This document shows, in pieces, positions 38,092 through 47,221 of a stretch of 64,000 bases of DNA. The DNA lies in assembly GCA_946481275.1 (NCBI GenBank), contig CAMLMV010000010.1:1-64000 (forward strand), in the 5' to 3' direction. A model generated the notes under the pieces. It had not been told where the DNA came from, searched no databases, and saw nothing but the letters and a program-made list of their open reading frames with translations. The position numbers were made by a program, and so were the translations under genes. How positions within the stretch are numbered: the first letter of the stretch is position 1; each line of letters starts with the position of its first letter. The stretch comes from an uncultured Massilia sp. (GTDB taxonomy: Bacteria > Pseudomonadota > Gammaproteobacteria > Burkholderiales > Burkholderiaceae).

Positions 38092-39328
38092 ACACGAACG
38101 GCGCCAGCGCCTGCCCGGCCGCGGCCGGATTGACGGCGCGTGCCAGCAGCGCATGCATGGCGGCAGCGACGTCGGCCTGGCGTCCGCTGTCGTGCAGCAT
38201 GGCCTGGTTGTCGGCCATCGCGCGCAGCAGCTGGGTGGTGAGGCGGTCCAGTTCGGGACGGACGGCCTGCGCGAGGTCGGGCGCGTCGTCGAAGCGGCCA
38301 ACGCCCTCCGCTCGCCAGCGCTCGTACAGCGCGCGCTGCACCGTCTTGGAGGCTTCGATCTGCGCCCGGAATACCGTGCGGATCCACGCCTCCGGCAGGC
38401 CCAGCGCGGCCCCCTGGCGCACCGCCGCGGCGATGACCTGTTCCTCGCGCGGCAGGTCTTCGATGGCCGCCTTCGCATTCCACTTGGCGCGCGCCACATC
38501 CTGCGCCAGCAGCAGGCGTTGGTCGATGGCCTGGCGCAATGGCTCCAGGCCCCAGGGGAACGCCAGCCAGCGATCCAGGCGCCGTGGCACGTCGCCGTTG
38601 TCGAGGCGTTGCTGCAGCCAGCGGTCGACGTACGTCTTCAGCGCCGGATCGCGCGGCAGCAGGATGGCCTTCTCCGCCATGTCGAACGGCGCCTCCGGAT
38701 GCACTGCGCACAGCTGCGGATGCAGGCGCTGCTGCAAACGGGTTTCGATGGCGTCGGTCATCATCAGGTCGGCCGCACCGCTGACGATCTGGCCGAAGAT
38801 CGTCACATTGTCCGGGTACACGGTCAATCGGGCGTGCGGCGCCCGGGTGCGGGCGAAGCGTTCGTTGGTGCCGCCCGGGTTGACGATCAGCCGCACGTCC
38901 GGCCGGTCGATCTGCGCCAGCGTCTGGTACCGGGCGACGTTCTCGCAGCGCGTGATCGGCGTCTTGCCATCGTGCAGATACGGCACCGAAAACAGCGCCT
39001 GCCGTTGCCGCTCGGCCGTCACCGAGACGCCGCTCAACGCGAGATCGAACCTGTCCGCCCCGAGGTCGGCCATCAGCGTCGGCCAGGTGGTCGGCACCAG
39101 TTCCAGCCGCACGCCGAGCGAGCGCGCCAGCTCGCCCGCCAGTTCCACGTCCATGCCGATGAATCCGCCGCCTGACTGGCGGTAGCTGAAGGGCTTGTAG
39201 TCGCCGGTACTGCCCACCCGCAGCACGCCGCGCGCGGCAATGTCGTCCAGCCGCCCGGCCTGTGCCGGCGCCAGTGCGGCTGCCAGCAGGACGGCCATCC
39301 AGGCTCCATGAATCGTTGCTGCGCGCAT
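38078..39328 (-). CDS. Periplasmic cyclohexadienyl dehydratase (PheC-like)-chorismate mutase (AroQ-gamma) fusion
   Basis: A 416-aa exported protein. A signal peptide (about 1-24, ending PAQA) precedes a solute-binding-type domain (28-250, RGVLRVGSTGDYKPFSYR, GFIGMDVELAGELA) as found in periplasmic cyclohexadienyl dehydratase. A C-terminal helical domain (about 255-400) has DQRLLLAQDVARAKWN, LPREEQVI and QIEASKTVQ, the pattern of secreted gamma-type chorismate mutases. Together they could convert chorismate to phenylpyruvate in the periplasm. A plain amino-acid-binding role for the first domain is the alternative. It lies 58 bp from the LysR gene stop, on the same strand. Confidence 0.78.
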   Translation of the reverse strand: MRAATIHGAWMAVLLAAALAPAQAGRLDDIAARGVLRVGSTGDYKPFSYRQSGGGFIGMDVELAGELARSLGVRLELVPTTWPTLMADLGADRFDLALSGVSVTAERQRQALFSVPYLHDGKTPITRCENVARYQTLAQIDRPDVRLIVNPGGTNERFARTRAPHARLTVYPDNVTIFGQIVSGAADLMMTDAIETRLQQRLHPQLCAVHPEAPFDMAEKAILLPRDPALKTYVDRWLQQRLDNGDVPRRLDRWLAFPWGLEPLRQAIDQRLLLAQDVARAKWNAKAAIEDLPREEQVIAAAVRQGAALGLPEAWIRTVFRAQIEASKTVQRALYERWRAEGVGRFDDAPDLAQAVRPELDRLTTQLLRAMADNQAMLHDSGRQADVAAAMHALLARAVNPAAAGQALAPFVSTKP

Positions 39329-39386
39329 GCTGTTCCTTTGTCTGTCCGTAGCGGACCGCGCAGCGTAGGACAAGAGAATATGCCTG

Positions 39387-40244
39387 TCAAGCCGGACCGA
39401 GCGCCGCCTGGAGCCCATCGAAGACGAACGTGGTGAACACCCGGATCCGCTGCACGCGCCGGAGGTCGGGATGCGTAAGAATCCACACGTCCGTGTCCAG
39501 CGCCGGATCGGGATCGGCCAGCCGGACGAGGCCCGGCCGCGCATCCGCCAGCAGGCACAGCAGCATGCCCGCACCCAGGCCCGCCTCGACGGCGGCCGCC
39601 ATCCCCAGCAGCGAATCCAAGCTGGCGGCAACTTTATCGGCCGGCACGTGCTCGCGCAGCCAGCGGGCCTGGCGCAGGTGCGCGAGGCTGTCGTCGGGCG
39701 CGACCCATTCATGGTCTCCCTGCGGCCGCAGCGCCAGATACGCTGACGACGCATACGGCGCCGTGCGCAGGGTGCCGGCCTTGCGGCCCACGAGATTGTC
39801 CGGCGGCGTGTTCGACGGGCGGATGGCGACGTCCGCATCGCGCTTCGATAAATTCAAGAAGCTGTTGTTGACCGTGATCTGCAGCTGGATGCCGGGGTAG
39901 CGCGCACGGAATCCGGCCAGCACGGGCAGCAGCACGGCCATCAGGGTGTCGGTCGTCGTGACGCGGATCGTGCCGTGCAGCGCCGCGTCCTGCCCGGCCA
40001 GTTTCCGCTCGATGTCCTGCATGCCCTGGCCGATCGGCGCCAGCAGGGCCTGCAGCTCCTCGCCGCTCGCCGTCAGCGCGTAGCCGGTCTGGAAGCGCTC
40101 GAACAGGCGGACGTCGAGCGCCGTCTCCAGCTTGTCCAGCCGGCGCAGCACCGTCGAATGGCTCTGCCCGAGGCGGCGCGCGGCGGCCGAGACGGACCCG
40201 CTGCCGGCCACCGCCAGGAAATATTGATAGTCGTCCCAGTCCAT
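39387..40244 (-). CDS. LysR-family transcriptional regulator
   Basis: A 285-aa regulator. The N-terminal winged helix (3-62) has YFLAVAGSGSVSAAARRLGQSHSTVLRRL, followed by a periplasmic-binding-like effector domain. I chose MDWDDYQYF at 40244; the longer form begins in the intergenic operator region. It is divergent from a YdcZ-type transporter and upstream of the dehydratase-mutase gene on its own strand; it probably controls the transporter. Effector unknown. Confidence 0.9.
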   Translation of the reverse strand: MDWDDYQYFLAVAGSGSVSAAARRLGQSHSTVLRRLDKLETALDVRLFERFQTGYALTASGEELQALLAPIGQGMQDIERKLAGQDAALHGTIRVTTTDTLMAVLLPVLAGFRARYPGIQLQITVNNSFLNLSKRDADVAIRPSNTPPDNLVGRKAGTLRTAPYASSAYLALRPQGDHEWVAPDDSLAHLRQARWLREHVPADKVAASLDSLLGMAAAVEAGLGAGMLLCLLADARPGLVRLADPDPALDTDVWILTHPDLRRVQRIRVFTTFVFDGLQAALGPA

Positions 40245-40247
40245 GGA

Positions 40248-40305
40248 TGTGCAAAAACAGACAAGTAATGTCCAGAATGATCGAATGTTCATCCATTCTT
40301 GCACA
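40248..40305. promoter_or_regulatory. Spaced inverted repeat in the lysR/ydcZ-like intergenic region
   Basis: TGTGCAA at 40248-40254 and TTGCACA at 40299-40305 are perfect inverted 7-mers 44 bp apart, in the gap between the divergent LysR and transporter genes. They could be LysR half-sites, but the spacing is long. Confidence 0.3.
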
Positions 40306-40434
40306 AGCTACGCTCTTCCTGTCAATCACAGGCACTCCCTGGTGGCGGTGCTCGCCGCCGCTGTCGCCGGCGCGGATGCGGTGCATGGGGCTCGTCTTCG
40401 GCGGGATCGCCGGTCTCAAACTACTGGAGAATTC

Positions 40435-41361
40435 ATGAATACGATTTATATTGTTATCGCCTTCCTGGCGGGCTGCGGCCTGCCGTTGCAGGCGGCGGCC
40501 AACGCACGCCTGGGCAAGGCCGTCGCGAGTCCGTTCGCTGCGGCGACGTTGCAGCTGTTCGTCGCAACCGTCCTCCTGTTCCTGGCCGTCACCGCCGCCG
40601 GCGCCCTGCCCGCGCTGGGCCGGCTCGGGCAGGCCGAGTGGTGGCAGCTGCTGGGCGGCCTCGCCAGCGCCCTGTATGTCGTCGCGGGGATCGTGTTCAT
40701 CCCGCGCATCGGTGCCGTCACCACGATCGGGCTGTTCATCGCGGGGCAGGCGTTCACGTCGCTGCTGCTGGACGGCGCCGGCCTGCTGGGCGTCGTCCAG
40801 CGCGCGCCCGGGCCGTTCACGTGGCTGGGTGCCGCGTGCGTCGCCGCCGGCATCCTCCTGATCGTGCGCGGGCAGCGTCCCGCGGCGGGCGCCACGCCCC
40901 GCCGGATCGAGCCGGCGTGGGTGGCGGCGGCCGCGCTGTGCGGCGGCGTGCTGCCCGTGCAGGGCGCGCTCAACGCGGCCGTCGCGCGGGCGGTCGGTGC
41001 GCCGCTGGTCGTGTCGCTCACGAGTTTCGCCGTGGCGACGGCGGGCATGGCGACCGTGCTCGTCCTCGTGATGGCGCTGAACCGCAACGAACGCCCCAGT
41101 CTCGGCGGCCTGTGCGCCGTGCCGTGGTGGGCGTGGCTGGGCGGGCCGGTGGGCGTGTGCTACGTGACGACCGTCTTCCTCGCGCTGCCCGTGATCGGCG
41201 CGGCCGCGACGGTCGGGTTCACGATCGCCGGGCAGCAGGTGGTGGCCATCCTGATCGACCGGTTCGGCCTGTTCGGCCTGCCGAAAAGCGCCGTCTCCCG
41301 CATCCGGCTCGCGGGCGCCCTGGTGCTGCTGGCCGGCGTCGTGTCGATCAAGCTGCCGTGA
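40435..41361 (+). CDS. YdcZ-family (DUF606) DMT transporter
   Basis: A 308-aa inner-membrane protein with about ten hydrophobic segments in two homologous halves. IAFLAGCGLPLQAAANARLG begins the first, and ALCGGVLPVQGALNAAVARA the second. This duplicated form belongs to the YdcZ/DUF606 group of the drug/metabolite transporter superfamily. The substrate is unknown. ATG at 40435 follows CTGGAGA. Its last 14 bp overlap the convergent MocR gene. Confidence 0.88.
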   Translation: MNTIYIVIAFLAGCGLPLQAAANARLGKAVASPFAAATLQLFVATVLLFLAVTAAGALPALGRLGQAEWWQLLGGLASALYVVAGIVFIPRIGAVTTIGLFIAGQAFTSLLLDGAGLLGVVQRAPGPFTWLGAACVAAGILLIVRGQRPAAGATPRRIEPAWVAAAALCGGVLPVQGALNAAVARAVGAPLVVSLTSFAVATAGMATVLVLVMALNRNERPSLGGLCAVPWWAWLGGPVGVCYVTTVFLALPVIGAAATVGFTIAGQQVVAILIDRFGLFGLPKSAVSRIRLAGALVLLAGVVSIKLP

Positions 41362-42787
41362 GCTCGCGCTCGAGGAAGCGCCACGCGGTGTCGTCTTCCA
41401 TGGCCGCCACGTTCAGGCGCAGCTTCGTGGACGGCAGCTGGGTCGGCGAAAACAGGCTGCCCGGCGCCAGCAGCAGGCCCTCGTCCATCGCGCGCGCCGC
41501 GAGGACGTTGGTATCGCGGCCGCAATCGGCCCACGCGAACATGCCGGCCGTCGGTGCCGGCTCGAGCGTCATCCCGAGCGACTCGATGCGGCGCAGCACG
41601 GGCGGGCGGATGGCGTCCAGGCGCGCGCGGATGCGGTCCAGGTGCTTGCGGTACACGCCCTCGGACAGGATTTTATAGACGACCCGCTCGCCCAGGTCGC
41701 TCGTGCTCAGGGTGGCCAGCATCTTGCGGTCGGCCAGGCGCTGCGCGATGTCGCTCGAGGCCGCGATGAAGCCCACGCGCAGGTTCGGCGCCAGCGATTT
41801 CGAAAAGCCGCCCAGGTAGATCACGCGCTGCAACTGGTCCAGCGCCGCCAGCCGGGTGGCGGGCTGCGAACCGCCCGGGTGCAGGTCGCAATAGATGTCG
41901 TCTTCCACCATCGTGATGTCGTGGCGCTCGGCGGTGCGCAGGATCTGGAAAGCCTTTGCGGCCGACAGCGACGTGGAGCTCGGGTTGTGCAGCACCGAGT
42001 TGATGATGTACAGGCGCGGCTTGTGCAGCGCCGCCAGCGCCTCGAACTCGGCCAGGTCCGGGCCGTCCGCCTGGCGCCGGATGCCGACCACTTTCAGCCC
42101 CATCGCGGCGAACGAGCCGAACATCAGGAACCAGGCCGGGTCGTCGACGAACACGGTGTCGCCGGGACGGCAGAATTCGCGCGCGACGAGGTCGAGGCCC
42201 TGCGTCACGCCCAGCGTCGTCACGAACTGTTCCGGCGCGGCCGCGATTTCCAGTTCCGCCAGCTTGCGCTGCAGCTGTTCGCGCAGCGGTGCATAGCCCT
42301 GCGGACTGGCGTAGTTCAGTAGCGCGCTGCTGTTCTGGCGGCTGACGGCGCGCAGCGCGTTGGCGACGCCCTGCCCGTCCAGCCACGCCGTCGGCAGCAC
42401 GCCGGCCGCGCTCGTCGGCTGGCCCGGCATCTGGCGGAACATGTGGCGGACCAGCCAGACGACGTCCAGCGCGCGCTTTTCCAGCGCCCCGGCGATGTCC
42501 GGGTCGTCGCGGCGCAATGCCGTGTTCAGCGGCGCGCGCTCGCGCACGAAGAAGCCGGCGCCGCGGCGCGATTCCAGGTAGCCCTGCGCGACGAGGCGGT
42601 CGTAGCTGGCCACGACCGTGAACGGCGAGACGCCGTGCGCCGATGCGAAGCGGCGGATCGAGGGCATGCGCGCGCCCGCGCGCAGCTGCTTGCCGTCGAT
42701 CCGCGCGCTGATCATCCGGACGATCTGGTCGGCCAGCGGTTCGCCGGAATCGCGTGACAGCAATGTCGGTATCGTTGTATCGGTCAT
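41348..42787 (-). CDS. MocR-family (GntR/aminotransferase-like) regulator
   Basis: A 479-aa regulator with an N-terminal GntR winged helix (about 10-80: ADQIVRMISARIDGKQLRAG, MPSIRRFASAHGVSPFTV) fused to a class I aminotransferase-like domain. The PLP lysine sits in LGGFSKSLAPNLRVGF. I chose MTDTTIPTLL at 42787; the longer frame starts inside the promoter region. It is divergent from an EamA transporter across 110 bp, the usual arrangement when a MocR protein controls its neighbour. The effector is probably PLP with an amino compound. Confidence 0.92.
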   Translation of the reverse strand: MTDTTIPTLLSRDSGEPLADQIVRMISARIDGKQLRAGARMPSIRRFASAHGVSPFTVVASYDRLVAQGYLESRRGAGFFVRERAPLNTALRRDDPDIAGALEKRALDVVWLVRHMFRQMPGQPTSAAGVLPTAWLDGQGVANALRAVSRQNSSALLNYASPQGYAPLREQLQRKLAELEIAAAPEQFVTTLGVTQGLDLVAREFCRPGDTVFVDDPAWFLMFGSFAAMGLKVVGIRRQADGPDLAEFEALAALHKPRLYIINSVLHNPSSTSLSAAKAFQILRTAERHDITMVEDDIYCDLHPGGSQPATRLAALDQLQRVIYLGGFSKSLAPNLRVGFIAASSDIAQRLADRKMLATLSTSDLGERVVYKILSEGVYRKHLDRIRARLDAIRPPVLRRIESLGMTLEPAPTAGMFAWADCGRDTNVLAARAMDEGLLLAPGSLFSPTQLPSTKLRLNVAAMEDDTAWRFLERELTAA

Positions 42788-42897
42788 TTCACCATCACAG
42801 TGCGCAAAGGATATCGGTAAGTGTATAGGGACTGTACTGCTCGTCCGGACTAGCATAACCCTGACCAAAGTTTGCTGCAACGACAACCGGAGAACGT

Positions 42898-43818
42898 ATG
42901 CGTCCCACCACCCTCACACCGGCGACGACCGTCGGCACGACGTCCGACGAAGCGCGCGGCATGCTGCTCGGCCTGATCGGCGTCGCCATCTTCAGCCTCA
43001 CGCTGCCGTTCACGCGGCTCGCCGTGCGCGAGCTCGATCCGCTGTTCCTCACGCTGGCGCGCGCGCTGGGCGCCGCCGTGCTGGCGGCCGGCTGGCTGCG
43101 GATGCGCCGTGTCGCGTGGCCGGGACGCGCGGCGCTGCGGCCGCTGGCCATCGTGGCGCTCGGTTGCGTGCTCGGCTTTCCGCTGCTCAGCTCGATCGCG
43201 ATGCGCAGCGTCCCGGCGTCGCACGGCGCCGTGCTGGCGGGCATGCTGCCGCTGGCGACGGCGCTGTACGCGGCGCTGCGGGGCTATGAGCGGCCGTCGA
43301 ACGGGTTCTGGCTCGTCGCGCTGCTGGGATCGAGCCTGGTCGTCGCATTCGCGCTGAGCCAGGGCGGCGGCGTGCTGCAGGCGGCCGATGTGCTGATGTT
43401 CGGCGCCATCGTCTCCGCCGCGGCCGGCTATGCCGAAGGCGGCCGCCTGGCGCGCACGCTGGGCGGGCAGGAGACGATCTGCTGGGCGCTCGTGCTGGCC
43501 GCCGTCCCCGCTGCCGTCCTGCTGCTGGCCCTCGAAGGCGCGCAGATCGGCCGGCTGGGCGACGTCGGCCCGGCGAGCTGGCTCGGGTTCGGCTATGTCA
43601 CCGTCTTCTCGATGTTCATCGGCTTCTTTTTCTGGTATCGCGGCCTGGCGCTGGGCGGCGTGGCCCGCGTGGGACAGGTGCAGCTGCTGCAGCCGTTCCT
43701 GTCGCTGGCCGGCGCCGCCGCCCTGCTCGGCGAAACCCTCACGCTGGCCAACGTCGGCTTCGCGCTGGCCGTGATCGCCACCGTCGCGCTGGGCCGCCGC
43801 ATGCAGGTGAGGCGATGA
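42898..43818 (+). CDS. EamA/DMT-family transporter
   Basis: A 306-aa inner-membrane protein with about ten hydrophobic segments in two EamA repeats (MLLGLIGVAIFSLTLPFTRL and the LGGVARVGQVQLLQPFLSL region of the second). A likely metabolite or amino-acid exporter controlled by the divergent MocR regulator. ATG at 42898 with CCGGAGAA upstream. In the intergenic region TGTATAGGGAC and TGTACTG form an imperfect direct repeat that may be the MocR site. Confidence 0.9.
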   Translation: MRPTTLTPATTVGTTSDEARGMLLGLIGVAIFSLTLPFTRLAVRELDPLFLTLARALGAAVLAAGWLRMRRVAWPGRAALRPLAIVALGCVLGFPLLSSIAMRSVPASHGAVLAGMLPLATALYAALRGYERPSNGFWLVALLGSSLVVAFALSQGGGVLQAADVLMFGAIVSAAAGYAEGGRLARTLGGQETICWALVLAAVPAAVLLLALEGAQIGRLGDVGPASWLGFGYVTVFSMFIGFFFWYRGLALGGVARVGQVQLLQPFLSLAGAAALLGETLTLANVGFALAVIATVALGRRMQVRR

Positions 43819-43914
43819 TGGGCATGAACCAGAGGGGTATGCGTCCTGCGCTGCCCACGCCGGCCGGCAAGTCGTACAATAACGGCTTTCTTTTCAAACA
43901 ACCCTGGGGAATCC

Positions 43915-44376
43915 ATGTCCGTCTACGACAAACTCAACGCACTGAACATCACCCTCTCGGCACCGGCGACGCCGGCGGCTGCCTACGTCATGTATGCGCA
44001 GACCGGCAACCTGGTCTTCCTGTCCGGCCACATCAGCAAGAATGCGGACGGCACGGTGAATACGGGCCTGCTCGGCAAGGACAAGACGACGGAACAGGGC
44101 AAGGCGGCGGCGCGCGCCGTGGCGGTCGACCTGATCGGCACGCTGCAAGCTGCCGTCGGCGGCGACCTGAACCGCGTGAAGCGCATCGTCAAGGTGATGA
44201 GCCTGGTTGCGTCGACGCCGGACTACACGGAACAGCACCTCGTCACGAACGGCTGCTCGGAACTGCTGGGCGAAGTGTTCGGCGACGCCGGCAAGCACGC
44301 GCGTTCGGCGTTCGGCGTGGCTTCGCTGCCCCTGGGCGCGTCGGTCGAGATCGAACTGATCGCCGAAGTGGCGTAA
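43915..44376 (+). CDS. RidA-family enamine/imine deaminase
   Basis: A 153-aa protein of the YjgF/YER057c/UK114 family, which hydrolyses reactive enamines and imines released by PLP enzymes. HARSAFGVASLPLGASVEIE near the C-terminus holds the arginine expected for substrate carboxylate binding; FLSGHISKNADG lies earlier. It is slightly longer than archetypal RidA (128 aa). It is followed 129 bp later by a PLP aminotransferase, a plausible functional neighbour. Confidence 0.9.
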   Translation: MSVYDKLNALNITLSAPATPAAAYVMYAQTGNLVFLSGHISKNADGTVNTGLLGKDKTTEQGKAAARAVAVDLIGTLQAAVGGDLNRVKRIVKVMSLVASTPDYTEQHLVTNGCSELLGEVFGDAGKHARSAFGVASLPLGASVEIELIAEVA

Positions 44377-44505
44377 GCTATCGCCCTGCAGTAAAAATTT
44401 AACCGGAGCATGCTTATCAGGCGTGCTCCTCTATCGAGAGAGCAGCCTACCCGGCGTGCTTTATAATGGCCGACGCACCATCGTGGCCCTTCCTGTGAGA
44501 CCAGT

Positions 44506-45699
44506 ATGAAAATCGAAAATCCCAATCCCATCCAGTGGCAGTTCTCGGAGCGCGCCCAGCAGCTGCAAAGTTCGGCGATCCGCGAGATCCTGAAGATCAC
44601 CCAGCGTCCGGAAATCATTTCCTTCGCCGGCGGCCTGCCCTCGCCCGCCACCTTCCCCGTCGAACGCATGAAGGCGGCCTACGACAAAGTACTGTCCGAG
44701 AATGGCAAGCAGGCCCTGCAGTACGGCCCGACGGACGGCTACGCGCCGCTGCGCGAATGGGTGGCGAACTACCTGTCCACGGAAGGCAGCAAGATCGTGC
44801 CGGAACAGATCCTGATGGTGTCCGGCTCGCAGCAGGCCCTCGACCTGCTCGGCAAGGTCCTGATCGACGAAGGTTCGCGCGTGCTGGTGGAAACCCCCAG
44901 CTACCTCGGCGCGCTGCAAGCCTTCTCGGTCTACCGTCCGGAATTCCAGTCGGTCGAAACGGACGACCACGGCCTGGTGCCGTCGTCGATCGAGCCGCTG
45001 GCCAAGGGTGCACGCCTGCTGTACTCGCTGCCGAACTTCCAGAACCCGACCGGCCGCTCGCTGTCGATCGAACGCCGCCGCGAGCTGGTGGAAACCTGCG
45101 CCCGCCTCGGCCTGCCGCTGATCGAGGACGATCCGTACGGCGCGCTGTCGTACAAGGGCGAGCCGATGCCGCGCATGCTGTCGATGAACCCGGACGGCGT
45201 CATCTACATGGGCTCGTTCTCGAAAGTGCTGACGCCGGGCATCCGCCTGGGCTACGTCGTCGCCCCGCTGCCGCTCGTGCGCCGCCTCGAGCTGGCCAAG
45301 CAGGCCGCCGACCTGCACACCGCCACCCTGACGCAGATGGTCGTGCACGAAGTCGTCAAGGACGGCTTCCTGAACGAACACATCCCGACCATCCGCAACC
45401 TCTACGCGAACCAGTGCCAGGTGATGCTGGACGCGATGGCCGAGCAGTTCCCGGAAGGCGTGACGTGGACCCGTCCGGAAGGCGGCATGTTCGTCTGGGT
45501 CACGCTGCCGAAGCACATCGACGCCATGAAGCTGCTGGACCAGGCGATCGCCGCCCGCGTCGCGTTCGTCCCGGGCGCCCCGTTCTACGCCAACAAGCCG
45601 GAAACGAACACGCTGCGCCTGTCGTTCGTGACGGTGCCGCCGGAGCGCATCCGCGAAGGCATTGCCACCCTCGGCAAGCTGATCAAGGACCAGATGTAA
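44506..45699 (+). CDS. PLP-dependent aminotransferase, fold type I (2-aminoadipate/aromatic type)
   Basis: A 397-aa cytosolic aminotransferase of the LysN/2-aminoadipate-like subgroup. Signatures: ISFAGGLPSPATFP, LQYGPTDGYAPLREW, LPNFQNPTGRSLS and the PLP lysine in GSFSKVLTPGIRLGY; RLSF supplies the substrate-binding Arg. The donor is not decided by sequence; branched-chain, aromatic or 2-aminoadipate are all possible. A hairpin without T-run lies in the leader at 44405-44429. Confidence 0.88.
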   Translation: MKIENPNPIQWQFSERAQQLQSSAIREILKITQRPEIISFAGGLPSPATFPVERMKAAYDKVLSENGKQALQYGPTDGYAPLREWVANYLSTEGSKIVPEQILMVSGSQQALDLLGKVLIDEGSRVLVETPSYLGALQAFSVYRPEFQSVETDDHGLVPSSIEPLAKGARLLYSLPNFQNPTGRSLSIERRRELVETCARLGLPLIEDDPYGALSYKGEPMPRMLSMNPDGVIYMGSFSKVLTPGIRLGYVVAPLPLVRRLELAKQAADLHTATLTQMVVHEVVKDGFLNEHIPTIRNLYANQCQVMLDAMAEQFPEGVTWTRPEGGMFVWVTLPKHIDAMKLLDQAIAARVAFVPGAPFYANKPETNTLRLSFVTVPPERIREGIATLGKLIKDQM

Positions 45700-45738
45700 G
45701 TACTTGCTCCAGCCCGGCGGCAGCGATGCCGCCGAGCA

Positions 45739-45752
45739 TCAACAATTGTTGA
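45739..45752. promoter_or_regulatory. 14-bp perfect palindrome
   Basis: TCAACAATTGTTGA lies between the aminotransferase and the response-regulator gene, 135 bp before the latter. Just before it a CGGCGGCA/TGCCGCCG stem (45715-45734) without T-run may end the upstream transcript. It is a likely operator; the protein is unknown. Confidence 0.45.
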
Positions 45753-45886
45753 ACAAGCCAAACACTTGTCAGTTGCGCAAAAGTTACAAATTTTTCCAGT
45801 CGTAAAAGAACTTATTGCCCCATGTCAGCTCTGCGGGTGTATGATTTTGCACGCAACATAAACGTGCAGTCCCCGCAAAGCACCGT

Positions 45887-47218
45887 ATGATCAACCCAGC
45901 GACCGTGCCGCTTGCCGACCCGCGCAAGCCCGCCATCCTCATCGTCGACGATGCGCCCGATAACCTCGGTGCGCTGCGTTCGATGATGCTGCGTCAAGGC
46001 TACCAGACGTTCGTCGCCACTTCCGGCGACCGCGCGCTGGACATCGCCCAACGCGTCAAACCCGACCTGATCCTGCTGGACATCGTCATGCCCGGCATCG
46101 ACGGGCTGGAGACGTGCCGCCGCCTGAAAGCGCATCCGGCCACGACGCGCATCCCCGTGATCTTCATGAGCGCGCGCGGCGAGACGGAGGACATCGTCGC
46201 CGGTTTCGACACGGGCGCCGCCGACTACATCCCGAAGCCCCTGCGCCTGGAAGAAGTGTGCGCCCGCGTGCGCGCCCAGTTGCGCCTGCGCAGCGGCACC
46301 GACACCCAGTCCGAGCAGACCGACCGCCTGCGCATGATCGTCAACAGCATGGACCAGGGCCTGCTGATCGTCGAGAGCTGCGGCCGCGTGCAGTACGCCA
46401 ACCCGGCGTGCGACCGCTACCTGGGCTATGCGCCCGAGGAGCTGGTCGGGCAATCGCTGCAGGATCTGCTGGACTGCCATGAACCCGGCTGCTGCGAAGG
46501 CCTCGATGCCATGACCTACGGCACGCGCGAGGTCAAGATCCGCCACCGCGACGGGGCCTTGCGCGCGATGGACCTGACGATGACGCCGATGCACGCGGCC
46601 GACGGCCTGTTCGTCGTCCTGCTGCACGACATCACGCATCACAAGCAGTCCGAGGACGCGCTGCAGCGCGCCGCGATGCTGGACCCGCTGACGAAGATCG
46701 CCAACCGGCGTCATTTCGACGCCTTCCTGGACAAGGAATGGCACCGCGCCATCCGCAACGCCCAGCCGCTGTCGCTGGTCGTGCTGGACGTCGACCACTT
46801 CAAGCTGTACAACGACACGCTGGGCCACGCGGCGGGCGACGTCTGCCTGCAGAAGGTCGCGCAGACCCTGCAGGACCACGCCGCGCGCCCGACCGACCTC
46901 GCGGCCCGCTACGGCGGCGAGGAATTCGTGCTGCTGTTCGCCGAGACGCCCGCGGAAAACGCGGCACGCCTGGCAGAGATGATCCGCGCGGCCGTAGCGG
47001 CGCTGGAAATCCCGAACCCGGGCTCGACGACGTCGACCTGGCTCACGGTGTCCGTGGGCGTGGCGACGATCGTGCCGACGCAGCTCGATGCGATCGACAA
47101 CCTGTTCGTGTGCGCGGACCGCGCCATGTATGCGGCCAAGGCCGGGGGCCGCAACCGCGTGGAGTCGACCATCGTCGGGGCGGCGTGGGATGTCGTGCAG
47201 GACGCGGCGGCGTATTGA
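45887..47218 (+). CDS. Response regulator-PAS-GGDEF diguanylate cyclase
   Basis: A 443-aa soluble three-domain protein: receiver (about 16-132, ILIVDDAPDN, phospho-acceptor in LILLDIVMPG, KP at the end), PAS (about 145-250, IVNSMDQGLLIVESCGRVQY) and GGDEF (about 262-430) with LDPLTKIANRRHFDAF, DVDHFKLYND and active-site GGEEF. The inhibitory I-site RPTD is intact five residues before GGEEF, unlike the membrane cyclase at 1787-2953. Phosphorylation by an unlinked kinase probably activates it; no kinase gene adjoins. Confidence 0.94.
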   Translation: MINPATVPLADPRKPAILIVDDAPDNLGALRSMMLRQGYQTFVATSGDRALDIAQRVKPDLILLDIVMPGIDGLETCRRLKAHPATTRIPVIFMSARGETEDIVAGFDTGAADYIPKPLRLEEVCARVRAQLRLRSGTDTQSEQTDRLRMIVNSMDQGLLIVESCGRVQYANPACDRYLGYAPEELVGQSLQDLLDCHEPGCCEGLDAMTYGTREVKIRHRDGALRAMDLTMTPMHAADGLFVVLLHDITHHKQSEDALQRAAMLDPLTKIANRRHFDAFLDKEWHRAIRNAQPLSLVVLDVDHFKLYNDTLGHAAGDVCLQKVAQTLQDHAARPTDLAARYGGEEFVLLFAETPAENAARLAEMIRAAVAALEIPNPGSTTSTWLTVSVGVATIVPTQLDAIDNLFVCADRAMYAAKAGGRNRVESTIVGAAWDVVQDAAAY

Positions 47219-47221
47219 CGG

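Noticed and set aside
44405..44429. Hairpin GGAGCATGC/GCGTGCTCC in the aminotransferase leader, considered as a terminator or riboswitch
   Set aside because: There is no T-run, and no fit to any riboswitch core I know; left as a mere note.
44462..44467. TATAAT before the aminotransferase gene
   Set aside because: No usable -35 lies 16-18 bp upstream. It may be real, but sequence support is too thin.
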